From Microbacterium sp. NC79 (GTDB lineage Bacteria; Actinomycetota; Actinomycetes; Actinomycetales; Microbacteriaceae), in assembly GCF_019061125.1 (NCBI RefSeq), contig NZ_JAHQYI010000001.1:558001-622000 (forward strand): a stretch of 64,000 nt of DNA, written 5' to 3'. The notes under the pieces were generated by a model, which worked only from the letters and a program-made list of their open reading frames with translations, did no database searches and had not been told where the DNA came from. Below, piece by piece: positions 1 to 9,349 of the stretch; the stretch's first letter is position 1, and every line of letters starts with the position of its first letter. A program made the translations under genes and the position numbers.

Positions 1-1
1 G

Positions 2-934
2 CTGCCGCTGCAGGGTCAGGGCTGGTTCCAGTTCGGCGCCTACATTCTCACCGCCATCCTGCTGTTCCAGGCGTTCGCCTACCTCGGTCGTGCCTGGCGC
101 GGCAACGGATTTGATGCATCGCTCTGGCTCTGTGGCGCGTGGCTCGTTCTTCTCATCGGTGCGGCCGCGCTCGCTCCGATCCTGCCGTTCGGTGAATACG
201 AGAACTCGGCTGCGACGCTCGATGAGCCGATCATGGCGCGCCCCGACCTGCTCTCGCCGAACCTGCTTGGCACGAACAACCTCGGCCTCGACATGCTCGC
301 CCGCATCGTTTACGGTGCGCGCATCTCTCTTGTCGTTGCACTGATCGCGGTCGGCCTCGGCATGATCATCGGCGGACTACTTGGCATCATCGCCGGTTTC
401 TACCGCAAGCTCCCCGACCGGGTCATCTCGATCCTCACCAACTCGCTGCTCGCGGTTCCGCCGCTCATCCTGCTGATCGCGCTCGCGACTGTTCTGGAAC
501 CGAACATTTGGAACCTGTCGTTTGCGCTCATGCTGATGGCGCTTCCGAGCATGGTGCGCATTGCGCGCGCCAATACGTTGACGTTCGCGCAGCGTGAGTT
601 CGTGCTCGCCGGCCGTTCCATGGGGGCATCCAACTGGCGACTGATGTTTAGCGAATTGCTGCCCAACGTCTTCTTGCCACTCGCGTCGTACGGCATGGTG
701 ATGGTCTCGGTGCTGATTGTGGCCGAAGCCTCGCTCAGCTTCCTCGGGCTCGGTACTCCGCCGCCCACGCCCACGTGGGGAAACATGATTGCCGAGGGTG
801 AAGGTCTGGCCTTCCAGAAGCACCCGCACATTGTGCTCGTGCCCGGCATCACGCTGTTCCTGACGGTGTTCTCGTTCAACATGCTCGGGGAGAAGGCGCG
901 TGCGCACTTCGACTCCCGCAAGGCCAAGGTCTAG
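2..934 (+). CDS. Dipeptide/oligopeptide-type ABC transporter permease (DppC/OppC-like), 5-prime partial
   Basis: Inner-membrane subunit of a peptide/nickel-type ABC importer. The frame is open from base 2, so the start lies upstream of the window. The visible 310 residues begin in hydrophobic sequence with a membrane segment near residues 37-55, then a DppC-like stretch with the phrase LLGTNNLGLDMLARI. The binding-protein-dependent permease domain follows, with the cytoplasmic coupling loop REFVLAGRSMGASNW that docks on the ATPases. Its stop overlaps the AGGAG ribosome site of the next gene, so it is in one operon with the two ATPases. The imported substrate is not shown by sequence; peptide-family transporters also carry sugars, metals and organic acids. 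Confidence 0.9.
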   Translation: MPLQGQGWFQFGAYILTAILLFQAFAYLGRAWRGNGFDASLWLCGAWLVLLIGAAALAPILPFGEYENSAATLDEPIMARPDLLSPNLLGTNNLGLDMLARIVYGARISLVVALIAVGLGMIIGGLLGIIAGFYRKLPDRVISILTNSLLAVPPLILLIALATVLEPNIWNLSFALMLMALPSMVRIARANTLTFAQREFVLAGRSMGASNWRLMFSELLPNVFLPLASYGMVMVSVLIVAEASLSFLGLGTPPPTPTWGNMIAEGEGLAFQKHPHIVLVPGITLFLTVFSFNMLGEKARAHFDSRKAKV

Positions 935-942
935 GAGCTGAC

Positions 943-1917
943 ATGACCGAAACTCCACTCCTGCAGGTCACCGATCTGCACACCAAGCTACAGACAGCGC
1001 GCGGCATGCTGCGTGCGGTTGACGGCGTCTCGTTCACGCTCAAGGCCGGTGAGACACTCGGCGTTGTCGGTGAGTCTGGCTCGGGCAAGAGCGTTCTGGG
1101 ACGCACCGTGATGGGACTCATCACCTCGAACGCCACGTCCGAGGTGACAGGCAGTGTGCTGCTCGATGGGCAGAACATCCACGACATGTCTCCGAAGCAG
1201 CTGCGCTCAATCTGGGGTACCAAGGTCGGCATGGTCTTCCAAGACCCCATGACGGCGCTCAACCCGGTGAAGAAGGTCGGCATGCACCTCACCGAGGGGC
1301 TCCGGGCGCACAGCGGTATGAACAAGGCAGAAGCGCGTGCTGCTGCCCTCGACATGCTCGCTCGCGTCGGCATTCCCGCTCCTGAGCGTCGCTTCGATCA
1401 GTTTCCGCACGAGATGTCTGGTGGCATGCGCCAGCGCGTCGTGATTGCGATGGCGCTCGTCAACAAGCCGAAGCTTCTCATCGCTGACGAGCCGACTACG
1501 GCTCTTGATGTCACCGTGCAGCGCCAGATTCTGGATCTGCTCGACGAACTCCAGGACGAAATGGGCATGGCCACGATTCTGGTTAGCCACAACCTTGGCG
1601 TCGTCGCCGGCCGCGCTGACCGCGTGGCCGTGATGTACGGTGGCCGTTTTGTCGAGACCGCCGAAGCCGAAGAGCTGTTTGATGAGCCGCGTCACCGTTA
1701 CACCAACGCACTGCTGCACGCGATTCCGCAGTTGGCAGACGCGCCACATGCACGTCTGGATGCCATCGCAGGCACGCCGCCGAACATGGTCAACCCGCCG
1801 ACAGGCTGCCGCTTTGCCGCCCGCTGCCAGGCTGTACAGCCGGAGTGTAGTAACCCGCTCGATCTATTGACCGACCAGCGCACCCACCAGTGGGCGTGCG
1901 TGAATCCGGTGAGGTAA
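943..1917 (+). CDS. ABC transporter ATP-binding protein, DppD/OppD type
   Basis: Cytoplasmic ATPase that powers the peptide-type importer. The 324 residues hold a Walker A motif GESGSGKS (residues 43-50), the signature MSGGMRQR (near 157), Walker B LLIADEPTTALD (near 177) and an H-loop VSHN. The C-terminal extension with GCRFAARC is typical of the oligopeptide transporter C-terminal domain. The ATG at 943 has AGGAG eight bases upstream. It lies 8 bases after the permease, and the second ATPase starts 2 bases after its stop, so the two ATPases probably form a heterodimer. Confidence 0.93.
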   Translation: MTETPLLQVTDLHTKLQTARGMLRAVDGVSFTLKAGETLGVVGESGSGKSVLGRTVMGLITSNATSEVTGSVLLDGQNIHDMSPKQLRSIWGTKVGMVFQDPMTALNPVKKVGMHLTEGLRAHSGMNKAEARAAALDMLARVGIPAPERRFDQFPHEMSGGMRQRVVIAMALVNKPKLLIADEPTTALDVTVQRQILDLLDELQDEMGMATILVSHNLGVVAGRADRVAVMYGGRFVETAEAEELFDEPRHRYTNALLHAIPQLADAPHARLDAIAGTPPNMVNPPTGCRFAARCQAVQPECSNPLDLLTDQRTHQWACVNPVR

Positions 1918-1919
1918 TC

Positions 1920-2909
1920 ATGCCGTTGACAGAATCGACCACGCAGAGCGTGCTCAAGCACGGTGCAAACGAGCCCGTTCTTGCCGTCGACAACCTCGTT
2001 GTCACCTTCCCTGTGCGCGGCGGACAGGTCAGCGCCGTAGCCGACGTCACGTTCGAAGTTCGCGAGGGGGAGACCCTCGGCATCCTCGGCGAGTCCGGCT
2101 GCGGAAAGTCCAGTGCCGGCCGCGCCGTCATGCAGATCCCGTCGCCGACCTCTGGTTCCGTTCGCCTCGATGGCCGGGAACTCACCGGCCTCACGCGCAA
2201 GCAACTGCGCACGGATCGTGCCGCGATGCAGATGATCTTCCAAGACCCGGTGTCGTCGCTGAACCCGCGCCGCAAGGTCAAGGATCTCGTCGCTGAAGGT
2301 CGCCGCATTCGCGGTGAGAAGGTCAGCGACGCCGAAATTCGGCAGCTCCTCACGGAGGTGGGCCTTGACCCTGACACCGTGTGGGATCGTCGCCCGCACG
2401 AGCTCAGCGGTGGTCAGTGCCAGCGCGTGTGCATTGCACGTGCGCTCATGATGCGCCCGCGCCTGATGATCTGTGACGAACCGGTGTCGAGCCTCGACGT
2501 GTCTGTGCAGGCACAGATCCTGAACCTTCTGGAAGATGCAAAGACCGAACACGCGCTCAGCATGGTGTTCATCGCGCACGACCTCGCCGTGGTGAAGAAC
2601 ATCAGCGACCGTGTCATGATCATGTACCTCGGCAAGGTATGCGAAGTGGTTCCGTCTGACACCCTCGTTACCGAAGCTGTGCACCCGTACACGAAGCTGC
2701 TGCTCTCGTCGGTGCCAGGTGCTGAAGACGACGTTCCGGTTCCGGCTGGCGAGTTGCCCTCGCCACTCAATCCGCCGAGCGGATGCCGTTTCCGCACGCG
2801 CTGCCCGTTCGCGACCGAGAAGTGCGCGGCTGATGAGCCCGCCCTCGAAACCATCGCGCCAGACCACCAGATTGCTTGCCACTACGCCCGGGAGTTGATG
2901 AACGCATGA
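1920..2909 (+). CDS. ABC transporter ATP-binding protein, DppF/OppF type
   Basis: Second ATPase of the importer, 329 residues. It has Walker A GESGCGKSS near residue 55, signature LSGGQCQRV, Walker B LMICDEPVSSLD and the C-terminal cysteine-containing GCRFRTRCPF segment. The ATG at 1920 is preferred over an in-frame upstream ATG at 1890: it lies just after the stop of the first ATPase, has GGTGAGG just before it, and avoids a 28-base overlap. The gene overlaps the next one as ATGA, so the acyl-CoA synthetase is translationally coupled to the transporter. Confidence 0.92.
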   Translation: MPLTESTTQSVLKHGANEPVLAVDNLVVTFPVRGGQVSAVADVTFEVREGETLGILGESGCGKSSAGRAVMQIPSPTSGSVRLDGRELTGLTRKQLRTDRAAMQMIFQDPVSSLNPRRKVKDLVAEGRRIRGEKVSDAEIRQLLTEVGLDPDTVWDRRPHELSGGQCQRVCIARALMMRPRLMICDEPVSSLDVSVQAQILNLLEDAKTEHALSMVFIAHDLAVVKNISDRVMIMYLGKVCEVVPSDTLVTEAVHPYTKLLLSSVPGAEDDVPVPAGELPSPLNPPSGCRFRTRCPFATEKCAADEPALETIAPDHQIACHYARELMNA

Positions 2910-4561
2910 CGCTGTTCGCAGATGTTGTTCGAGCACGCGCCAACGACAACAAGGTCGGCCTCGTCTTTGAAGACCGATCCTGGACATGGCGTGAGGTTAT
3001 CGCCGAGGCGTGTGCGCGCGCGGAGGCACTGGCCGAAATCATGCCGGTACCAGAAGGGCGCCAACGCCACCTCGGAGTTCTCCTGGAGAACGTGCCTGAC
3101 TATGTGTTTTGGCTCCTCGCCGGCGCATTGAACGGCACAGCCGTGATTGGGCTCAATGCGAGCCGTTCTGCCACGGAGCTTGCCGCCGATATTCGCAATG
3201 CCGATATCGACGTGATCATCACCGAGGAGCGGCTGCGCCACCTTGTTGGCGACGTCAGCGACGCGATTGGTCACCCCGTTCTCACGATCGACGGCGACGG
3301 ATATGCGCCCTGGCTTGCTGCGCACAGCGGGGCGGGCCTGCCAGATGCGACGATAGCGGGCACAGACATTGCGCTGTTGCTGTTCAGCTCCGGAACCACG
3401 GGCACGCCGAAGGCAGTGATCGTTGGGCAGGAGCGCCTTGGCACGCTCGTCACGAAGGTCGTCGACCGCATTTCGTTGCGCCGTGACAGCATCACCTATC
3501 TCTGCATGCCGCTGTTCCACGGCAATGCGATCATTATGAACCTGGCGCCCGCGCTCGTGATTGGTGCCACGGTCACGCTTGCTCGCAAGTTCAGTGCCAC
3601 CCGCTTCGCGGATGATATTCACCGCTACGGCATCACGTACCTCAACTACGTGGGCCGCGCGCTTTCGTATGTGCTCAACCACCCAGCTGACCCGCGTGAC
3701 GCCGACTCGACACTCGAGCTGGCATACGGAACCGAGGCTTCCGAGGCCGACATCCGCCGCTTTGGTGAGCGCTTTGGTTGTGTCGTGGTGGAAGGCTACG
3801 GACTCACCGAAGGCGTCTTCCGCATTGGCCGCACGCCCGACACCCCGCCTGGTTCGCTCGGTCGCCCCCAGGAGGGAACGGATGTGCGCGTCATGGACGA
3901 GAACACGGGTGAGGAATGCCCGCGCGCAGAGTTCACCGCTGACGGACGCCTCGCCAATCCGGAGGCTGTCGGACAGATGGTGGCCGTTGGCCTCGCGCAT
4001 CTCTTCGAGGGGTACTATCACAACCCCGAAGCCGTCGCCGATCGCGTTCGCGGTGCCGACTTCTGGTCAGGCGATCTTGGTTATCGCGATGCCGATGGCT
4101 GGTTCTACTTCGCCGGACGCTCATCCGACTGGATTCGTGTTGACGGCGAAAACTTCGCCTCGGCGCAGGTCGAGCGCGTCCTTCAGCGTGCACCCGGTGT
4201 GCTGTCTGCGCCGACATTTGCCATCGCAGACCCGCGCACAGGTGACCTCGTGATGTGCGCAGTAGAGATGGAGACCGGTGCGACGTTCGACGTCGATGCG
4301 TTCGCCGCTTTCCTCGGTGAACAACCCGACATGGGGGCAAAGTGGTGGCCGGCGTTCATTCGCGTCGCCGACAAACTTCCGCTCACGGGCAGCGGCAAGA
4401 TGGACAAGGCTCCGCTTCGCCGTGCTGCCTGGCAGTCTGACGACGACGTGTACATGCGCATCGGACGTACACCCGAGTACCGCCTGATGTCGGACGAAGA
4501 CAAGGCCACTCTGGTTGACGAGTTCCTCGCGCACGGCCGCGCCGCGCTGCTGCCCGCCTAA
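2906..4561 (+). CDS. AMP-forming acyl-CoA synthetase, FadD17-like
   Basis: Adenylate-forming enzyme that activates a carboxylic acid to its acyl-CoA, 551 residues. Motifs in order: the phosphate-binding SSGTTGTPK near residue 160, GYGLTEG near 297, SGDLGYRD and DGEN in the hinge region, and SGKMDK near the C-terminus carrying the presumed catalytic lysine. From memory of the families it most resembles mycobacterial FadD17 (PLFHGNAI, YLNYVGRALSYVL). The ATG at 2906 overlaps the stop of the upstream ATPase and has GGAG at 2891-2894; an in-frame upstream ATG at 2876 is less likely. Coupling to an importer suggests the imported compound is a carboxylate trapped as its CoA ester, which is an inference. 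Confidence 0.85.
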   Translation: MTLFADVVRARANDNKVGLVFEDRSWTWREVIAEACARAEALAEIMPVPEGRQRHLGVLLENVPDYVFWLLAGALNGTAVIGLNASRSATELAADIRNADIDVIITEERLRHLVGDVSDAIGHPVLTIDGDGYAPWLAAHSGAGLPDATIAGTDIALLLFSSGTTGTPKAVIVGQERLGTLVTKVVDRISLRRDSITYLCMPLFHGNAIIMNLAPALVIGATVTLARKFSATRFADDIHRYGITYLNYVGRALSYVLNHPADPRDADSTLELAYGTEASEADIRRFGERFGCVVVEGYGLTEGVFRIGRTPDTPPGSLGRPQEGTDVRVMDENTGEECPRAEFTADGRLANPEAVGQMVAVGLAHLFEGYYHNPEAVADRVRGADFWSGDLGYRDADGWFYFAGRSSDWIRVDGENFASAQVERVLQRAPGVLSAPTFAIADPRTGDLVMCAVEMETGATFDVDAFAAFLGEQPDMGAKWWPAFIRVADKLPLTGSGKMDKAPLRRAAWQSDDDVYMRIGRTPEYRLMSDEDKATLVDEFLAHGRAALLPA

Positions 4562-4574
4562 CGGTACGAAACAC

Positions 4575-4631
4575 ATTTTGGTCGGCGAGACACCACGTGG
4601 CGGCTGGCGTCTCGCCGACCAAAATTTTTTT
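4575..4631. terminator. Bidirectional terminator built from a repeated palindrome (copy A)
   Basis: A perfect stem of 17 bp: ATTTTGGTCGGCGAGAC at 4575-4591 pairs with its complement ending in CCAAAAT at 4609-4625. The 17-base loop contains CCACGTGG, and the tract TTTTTTT at 4625-4631 follows the stem. It lies between convergent genes, so it can serve both. The same core recurs near 27.5 kb and 32.2 kb. Confidence 0.8.
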
Positions 4632-4633
4632 CG

Positions 4634-5338
4634 CTAGGCGGGGGCTGAACCCGCGCGCAGGGACTGCAGGAGGTGCTGTTCGGCGCGCAGTGCGTCCGGC
4701 AGTGCCAGGGTGACCAGCGAGGCGGCTTCGCGAGCGGCGGCAACCGCGGCGACGGGCTGGTTTGCGATGCGGTCAGCGACCGCGAGGGCGGTATCGATGA
4801 CGGTTCCCGGCTCCGCGACGCGCGAGATGAGGCCGAGCGTTGCTGCTTCTGCCGCACCCACGACGCGACCGGTGAGCACCATGTCCCGCGCGACCATGGT
4901 TCCGGCCGCTCGCGCCACATACTGCAGTCCGCCCATTCCGGGAATGATGCCGAGTGAAACCTCGGGCAGTGAGAACCGAGCGCTCGGATCAGCCACGATC
5001 AGATCACACGAAAGCGCGAGCTCGAAGCCGCCACCAATCGCGTGACCCGAGACCGCTGCAATCGACGGCACACCGGCATCGTGCAGACAGAGCCAACCTG
5101 ACGGTGTGGAGCGCGTCGTCACCGGTGCCGTAAACACGGCCCGGTCAGCTCCTACACTAAAAGCGCGCTCTGAACCGGCGACCACAATCGCGCGGGCACC
5201 GCCAGCAACAGCGCTGGTGACGGCCTCGCGGAACTGATCACCAAACTCCGCCGTCATCGCATTCAGCGTCGCCGGACGATTCAACGTCACGAGCGCGACC
5301 GCGTTCTCCTGCGTGAGCGTAATCCATTCCCAGCGCAT
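4634..5338 (-). CDS. Enoyl-CoA hydratase/isomerase family protein
   Basis: Crotonase-fold enzyme of fatty-acid or related acyl-CoA breakdown, 234 residues. The oxyanion-hole segments AFSVGAD (59-65) and GHAIGGG (98-104) are present, as are both glutamates expected of a hydratase, E106 in GGFELALSCD and E126 in PEVSLG. It is about 25 residues shorter than usual because the loop after the first oxyanion segment is trimmed. The start at 5338 was chosen because AAGGGAG stands six bases before it on the minus strand; the longer open frame upstream has no such signal. It is divergent from the thiolase gene and shares a 142-base intergenic region with it. Confidence 0.88.
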   Translation of the reverse strand: MRWEWITLTQENAVALVTLNRPATLNAMTAEFGDQFREAVTSAVAGGARAIVVAGSERAFSVGADRAVFTAPVTTRSTPSGWLCLHDAGVPSIAAVSGHAIGGGFELALSCDLIVADPSARFSLPEVSLGIIPGMGGLQYVARAAGTMVARDMVLTGRVVGAAEAATLGLISRVAEPGTVIDTALAVADRIANQPVAAVAAAREAASLVTLALPDALRAEQHLLQSLRAGSAPA

Positions 5339-5480
5339 CTGAACTCCCTTGTTATGTGCACCCATCGTCGCGCCATGGCCACGCATTCGCGCGTTCGCTC
5401 CCACCAGCTGAGAGCGCGACAATGCGGGGGTGCGGGGCATGCCTATCGTGAGTCTCAGTTCCACGGCACAAGGAGGTCTC

Positions 5481-6620
5481 ATGGCACGCCCTGTCATCAT
5501 CGACGCTATTCGTACGCCCTACGGCAAGCGAGGCGGACAACTTAGCGGCATTCACGCGGTGGATCTGCTCTCCACCATTCAAAAGGCAGCGCTCGACCGT
5601 GTTGGCCTCGCGCCCGACGAGATCGACGAAGTCATTGGCGGCTGCGTGACGCAGGCCGGCGAGCAGTCCAACAACATCGCGCGATTTGCCTGGCTCAACG
5701 CGGGCTTCCCGACGCAGACCGGCGGCACCACGATCGACGCGCAGTGTGGTTCCGGTCAGCAGGCAGTGCACCTCGTTGCCGCACAGATCGCCGCCGGAAT
5801 GAGCGAAGTCGGCCTCGCGTGCGGTATTGAAGTGATGAGCCGCGTGCCGCTGCAGTCCAACCTGGCTGACGGCCAGTTTGGTTACCCCCGCACGCCCACG
5901 TGGTCGGTCGACCTCCCCGCGCAGTACGAGGGCGCCGACCGGATCGCCGAAAACCGCGGATTCACCCGTGAGCAACTGGACGAATTTGGTGTGCGCTCGC
6001 AGCAGCGTGCCGCCCGTGCGTGGGACGCCGGATACTTTGACCGCCAGGTTGTGCCTGTCACGCTCGCCGACGGAACCGTGGTGTCGCGTGACGGCGGACT
6101 CCGCGAAACCAGCATGGCTGGGCTCAGCGGGCTTAAGTCCATCCGCGACGGTGGACTGCACACGGCAGGAACGTCATCGCAGCTCACCGACGGCGCGACG
6201 GCCGCCGTGCTCATGAGCGAGCAGCGCGCGAACGCGGCGGGGCTGGAGCCGCGCGGCTACATTCTCGCGCAGTGCCTGATCGGTGGCGAGCCCAAGTATC
6301 TGCTCGACGGACCGGTGCAGGCTGCCGAGCGCCTGTTGCAGCAGTCCGGCCTGAGCATCGATGACATCGACATCTTCGAAGTGAACGAAGCGTTTGCCGC
6401 CGTACCGATGTCGGTCGCGAAGGTACACGGTATCGATCACGATCGCCTCAACGTCAACGGCGGTGCGATTGCACTCGGCCACCCGGTCGGCTCTACAGGT
6501 ATTCGACTGATCGCCAACGTGCTCGACGAGCTCGAGCGTCGTGGTGGTCGCTACGGCATGATTCTCACGTGTGCTGGCGGCGCGATGGCAGCAGGCACCC
6601 TGATCGAGCGTGCACGATGA
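5481..6620 (+). CDS. Acetyl-CoA acetyltransferase family thiolase
   Basis: Thiolase, probably catalysing the last cleavage of a beta-oxidation-like pathway; 379 residues. The acyl-accepting cysteine is C89 in DAQCGSG, the active-site histidine lies in [10 protein letters not shown] near residue 334, and the C-terminal cysteine in [10 protein letters not shown] near 364. The ATG at 5481 follows AAGGAGG by six bases, so upstream in-frame starts are rejected. It overlaps the next gene as ATGA and heads an operon thiolase - SDR - acyl-CoA synthetase. Confidence 0.92.
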   Translation: MARPVIIDAIRTPYGKRGGQLSGIHAVDLLSTIQKAALDRVGLAPDEIDEVIGGCVTQAGEQSNNIARFAWLNAGFPTQTGGTTIDAQCGSGQQAVHLVAAQIAAGMSEVGLACGIEVMSRVPLQSNLADGQFGYPRTPTWSVDLPAQYEGADRIAENRGFTREQLDEFGVRSQQRAARAWDAGYFDRQVVPVTLADGTVVSRDGGLRETSMAGLSGLKSIRDGGLHTAGTSSQLTDGATAAVLMSEQRANAAGLEPRGYILAQCLIGGEPKYLLDGPVQAAERLLQQSGLSIDDIDIFEVNEAFAAVPMSVAKVHGIDHDRLNVNGGAIALGHPVGSTGIRLIANVLDELERRGGRYGMILTCAGGAMAAGTLIERAR

Positions 6621-7429
6621 CGGCCGGACTCAGCGGCCGTATCGCGGTCGTTACCGGGGCAGGACGCATGCGTTCCATCGGCCGCGGCATCGCCCAACAC
6701 CTCGCCCACGCTGGCGTTGACGTGGTGCTCATCGGCACCGGACGCGAACCTGCCCGGGGCGCGGAAGAGATCGCCGCCGACTGGCGTGACATCGAGTCGG
6801 TCGCCGACGACGTTCGCGCCGCCGGTGCGCGGGCTCTCACCGTGACCGCAGACATCTCAGACGAAGCATCGGTCAACGACATCTTCCAACGAGTCATTGC
6901 TGAGTGGGGGAGCGCCCCCACGATCCTGGTGAACAATGCGGCGGCCTCGCGAGGTTCTGACCGCGTCAGCGTTGCTGAGCTTGACGTCGCGGAATGGGAC
7001 ACGGTGATGCGTGTCAACCTGCGTGGCACCTTCTTGATGAGCCGTGCGTTCGTGCGCCTGGTTCCCGATGGCACCCCTGCAGGCATCATCAATATCTCGT
7101 CCATCGGCGGCAAGCTCTCTGGCCCCTTCACCGCCGCATATTCGGCATCGAAGGCGGCGATTCAGTCACTCACGTCGTCGATGGCGAAAGAGCTTGGCGC
7201 CCGCGGCATCCGTGTGAACGCGATCTGCCCGGGTGTCGTTGACACGTCCCGCCTTGGTGACCGCACTCCCGAGCAGTGGGCCGAGTACGTTTCAGCCACG
7301 ATTCCGATGGCGCGAATGGGCGCGCCCGATGACATTGCCGATGCTGCGCTGTTCTTGCTGAGCGACGCGGCCAGCTGGGTCACCGGCCAGTCGCTTAACG
7401 TCGACGGCGGACAACTCACAATTCGATGA
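6617..7429 (+). CDS. Short-chain dehydrogenase/reductase (SDR) family oxidoreductase
   Basis: NAD(P)-dependent oxidoreductase of 270 residues, plausibly the hydroxyacyl-CoA dehydrogenase or ketoreductase step between the hydratase and thiolase. It has the cofactor motif TGAGRMRSIG near residue 11, the NNAA motif (VNNAAAS), the catalytic pair in YSASK near 174-178, and the ICPGVV segment after it. The ATG at 6617 overlaps the thiolase stop, and the 3-prime end overlaps a weaker upstream start of the synthetase. The exact substrate cannot be read from sequence. Confidence 0.88.
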   Translation: MTAGLSGRIAVVTGAGRMRSIGRGIAQHLAHAGVDVVLIGTGREPARGAEEIAADWRDIESVADDVRAAGARALTVTADISDEASVNDIFQRVIAEWGSAPTILVNNAAASRGSDRVSVAELDVAEWDTVMRVNLRGTFLMSRAFVRLVPDGTPAGIINISSIGGKLSGPFTAAYSASKAAIQSLTSSMAKELGARGIRVNAICPGVVDTSRLGDRTPEQWAEYVSATIPMARMGAPDDIADAALFLLSDAASWVTGQSLNVDGGQLTIR

Positions 7430-7446
7430 CTACGCAAGGAACGACG

Positions 7447-9099
7447 ATGACGTCACCCCGCACCAAGGAAGACATCTTCGCGGAACTCACGGCACCCGAT
7501 TCGCTCTTCGAGGTGCGCACCGAGACAGTGCTCGGGCACCCTTCGCAGGTCTTTCACAACCTCACCACGACGCTCGGCGGTGTGCTGGAAGAATCCGCGC
7601 GCTACGGCGACGCGGAATATCTCGTCGCGGGCGATCTGCGCCTGAGCTATCTGGAGCACCGGGACTGGGCGCGCGCAACGGCCGCGCTGTTGCGCGATCG
7701 CCATGGCGTGGTGAAGGGCGACCGCGTCATGATTCTCGGCCACAACGGCCCGGAATGGTTGCTGGCGTTCTGGGCGATAACGTCGCTCGGTGCGATTGCC
7801 GTTGCAGGCAACTCGATGGGGGTGGGCAGCGAACTGGAACACCAGATCAGCCTCACCGAGCCCGTCGTCGTGCTCGCTGACCGCGACCTCCAGGAGCGGC
7901 TGGCTTCGTGTGACGTCGAGGGGGAGCACATCGTGTCGCTTGAGCAGACGGTTGCTTACGCTCGCACCCAATACCCTGATGCGCAGGCGATCACGGCCGA
8001 CGTTGGCCTCGATGACCCGGCCGTCATCATTTTCACTTCAGGCACGACGGGGCGCCCCAAAGGTTCCGTGCACTCGCACCGTAACGTCGTGACGGCAGCG
8101 TGGTTCCACCTCTTTAGCGATGCGATGATTCGCGCTATGGGTATGGAGCGCCCGCGCCGTACCTACCTCCTGGTGTCACCGCTGTTTCACATTGCCTCGT
8201 TGCACAACCTTGCTGTCGCGCGCATCGTGACGGGCGACCGCGTGGTGATGAGTCTTGGAAAGTTCTCCGTTTCGAACATTTTGCAACTCATCGAGTCAGA
8301 ACGCATCACCAACTGGGGTGCGGTGCCGACGATGATTGCGCGCGTGCTCGCCGAAGATACGTCGGCGTACGACCTCACGTCGTTGCGTACCCTGACCGTC
8401 AACTCGGCGCCGTCAAGCCCCACTCTGAAGGCGGCGTTCCGCGAACGCTTCCCGTGGCTCGCAGGCTCTTTCAGCACGACCTACGGCCTCACAGAGTCGT
8501 CATCTGCGGCAACCGTCGGCACGCCGGCAATGCTGGAAGCCGATCCGGAGTCGGTCGGAACGCCCATCGTCACGATGGAAGTTGAAATCCGCGGCGATGA
8601 CGGAACCGTTAAGCCGGACGGCGAAGAGGGAGAAGTTTTCCTGCGTGGCGCGTTGGTGATGATGGGTTACTACGGCATGGGTGAGCGTGGCGGCATTGAC
8701 GAAAACGGCTGGTTTGGTACCGGCGACATCGGACGCATCGAGGGCGGCGAGTTGCGCTTGCGTAGCCGACGGTCGGATCTCATCATTCGCGGTGCCCAGA
8801 ACGTCTACCCCGCCGAAGTCGAGAACGCGCTTGCCGCACACCCGGAGATCGAGGAGTCGATCGTTTTTGGTGTGGACGATGAGGAGTGGGGCCAGGAGGT
8901 CGCGGCCATCATCGTGCTGACCCCGGAATCGACGCTCACGATCGACGATATTGTGGCTCATCTGGAGCAACGATTGGCCCGCTATAAGCGGCCCACCTTC
9001 ATTCGACTGCGTGCCGAGCCATTGCTGCGTAACGCAACGGGCAAGGTGATCCGCAAAGACCCACTGCTGGTTGTCACAGCGGAGGACCGGGTGGCGTAG
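7447..9099 (+). CDS. AMP-dependent acyl-CoA synthetase/ligase
   Basis: Second adenylate-forming CoA ligase of the cluster, 550 residues. It carries FTSGTTGRPKGS (near residue 197), TYGLTESS, the FGTGDIGR turn and a C-terminal lysine in NATGKVIRK. An ATG at 7426 overlaps the SDR stop but has no ribosome site; the ATG at 7447 has AAGGA six bases upstream and is preferred, adding a 17-base gap. It is the last gene of the thiolase operon. It is not a close copy of the 2906 or 9350 synthetases, so the three probably act on different acids. Confidence 0.87.
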   Translation: MTSPRTKEDIFAELTAPDSLFEVRTETVLGHPSQVFHNLTTTLGGVLEESARYGDAEYLVAGDLRLSYLEHRDWARATAALLRDRHGVVKGDRVMILGHNGPEWLLAFWAITSLGAIAVAGNSMGVGSELEHQISLTEPVVVLADRDLQERLASCDVEGEHIVSLEQTVAYARTQYPDAQAITADVGLDDPAVIIFTSGTTGRPKGSVHSHRNVVTAAWFHLFSDAMIRAMGMERPRRTYLLVSPLFHIASLHNLAVARIVTGDRVVMSLGKFSVSNILQLIESERITNWGAVPTMIARVLAEDTSAYDLTSLRTLTVNSAPSSPTLKAAFRERFPWLAGSFSTTYGLTESSSAATVGTPAMLEADPESVGTPIVTMEVEIRGDDGTVKPDGEEGEVFLRGALVMMGYYGMGERGGIDENGWFGTGDIGRIEGGELRLRSRRSDLIIRGAQNVYPAEVENALAAHPEIEESIVFGVDDEEWGQEVAAIIVLTPESTLTIDDIVAHLEQRLARYKRPTFIRLRAEPLLRNATGKVIRKDPLLVVTAEDRVA

Positions 9100-9315
9100 G
9101 CTCGCTCGACTTACGACGCCGACTCGCGACTCACGACGCCGCAGTTGCGTCACCGCATGCCGGAAGAACGGCGCCGCGGTTGGGTCAACCGCATGCCGAA
9201 GAATGGCGCCGCGTGGTGTTCTGTGGTGTTGGCGCGAAACAATGACATTTGGTCAGCTATTTTCGCGCGCAAACACATACGGACACTGTTCAAAATTTGT
9301 GGTCGATCTGGTGAT
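9100..9315. other. Intergenic stretch with a small tandem duplication
   Basis: No gene is supported here. Two imperfect copies of ACCGCATGCCG(G)AAGAA..GGCGCCGCG lie at 9152-9178 and 9188-9213, about 36 bases apart. A short open frame across them has no ribosome site. A promoter for the next gene begins at 9316. Confidence 0.5.
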
Positions 9316-9343
9316 TTGACGTTTACCAAGCAAGTGCTAGATT
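9316..9343 (+). promoter_or_regulatory. Promoter of the 9350 acyl-CoA synthetase, with overlapping palindrome
   Basis: TTGACG at 9316-9321 and TAGATT at 9338-9343 are 16 bases apart, the best sigma-70-type promoter in the window. Transcription would begin at or beside the GTG at 9350, giving a leaderless message. An imperfect palindrome ACCAAGCA-AG-TGCTAGAT at 9325-9342 overlaps the -10 box and is a candidate repressor operator. Confidence 0.7.
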
Positions 9344-9349
9344 AGTCGC

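Noticed and set aside
9071-9319. 82-codon open frame between the second and third CoA ligases
   Set aside because: It overlaps the upstream gene, has no ribosome site and consists largely of the local duplication.
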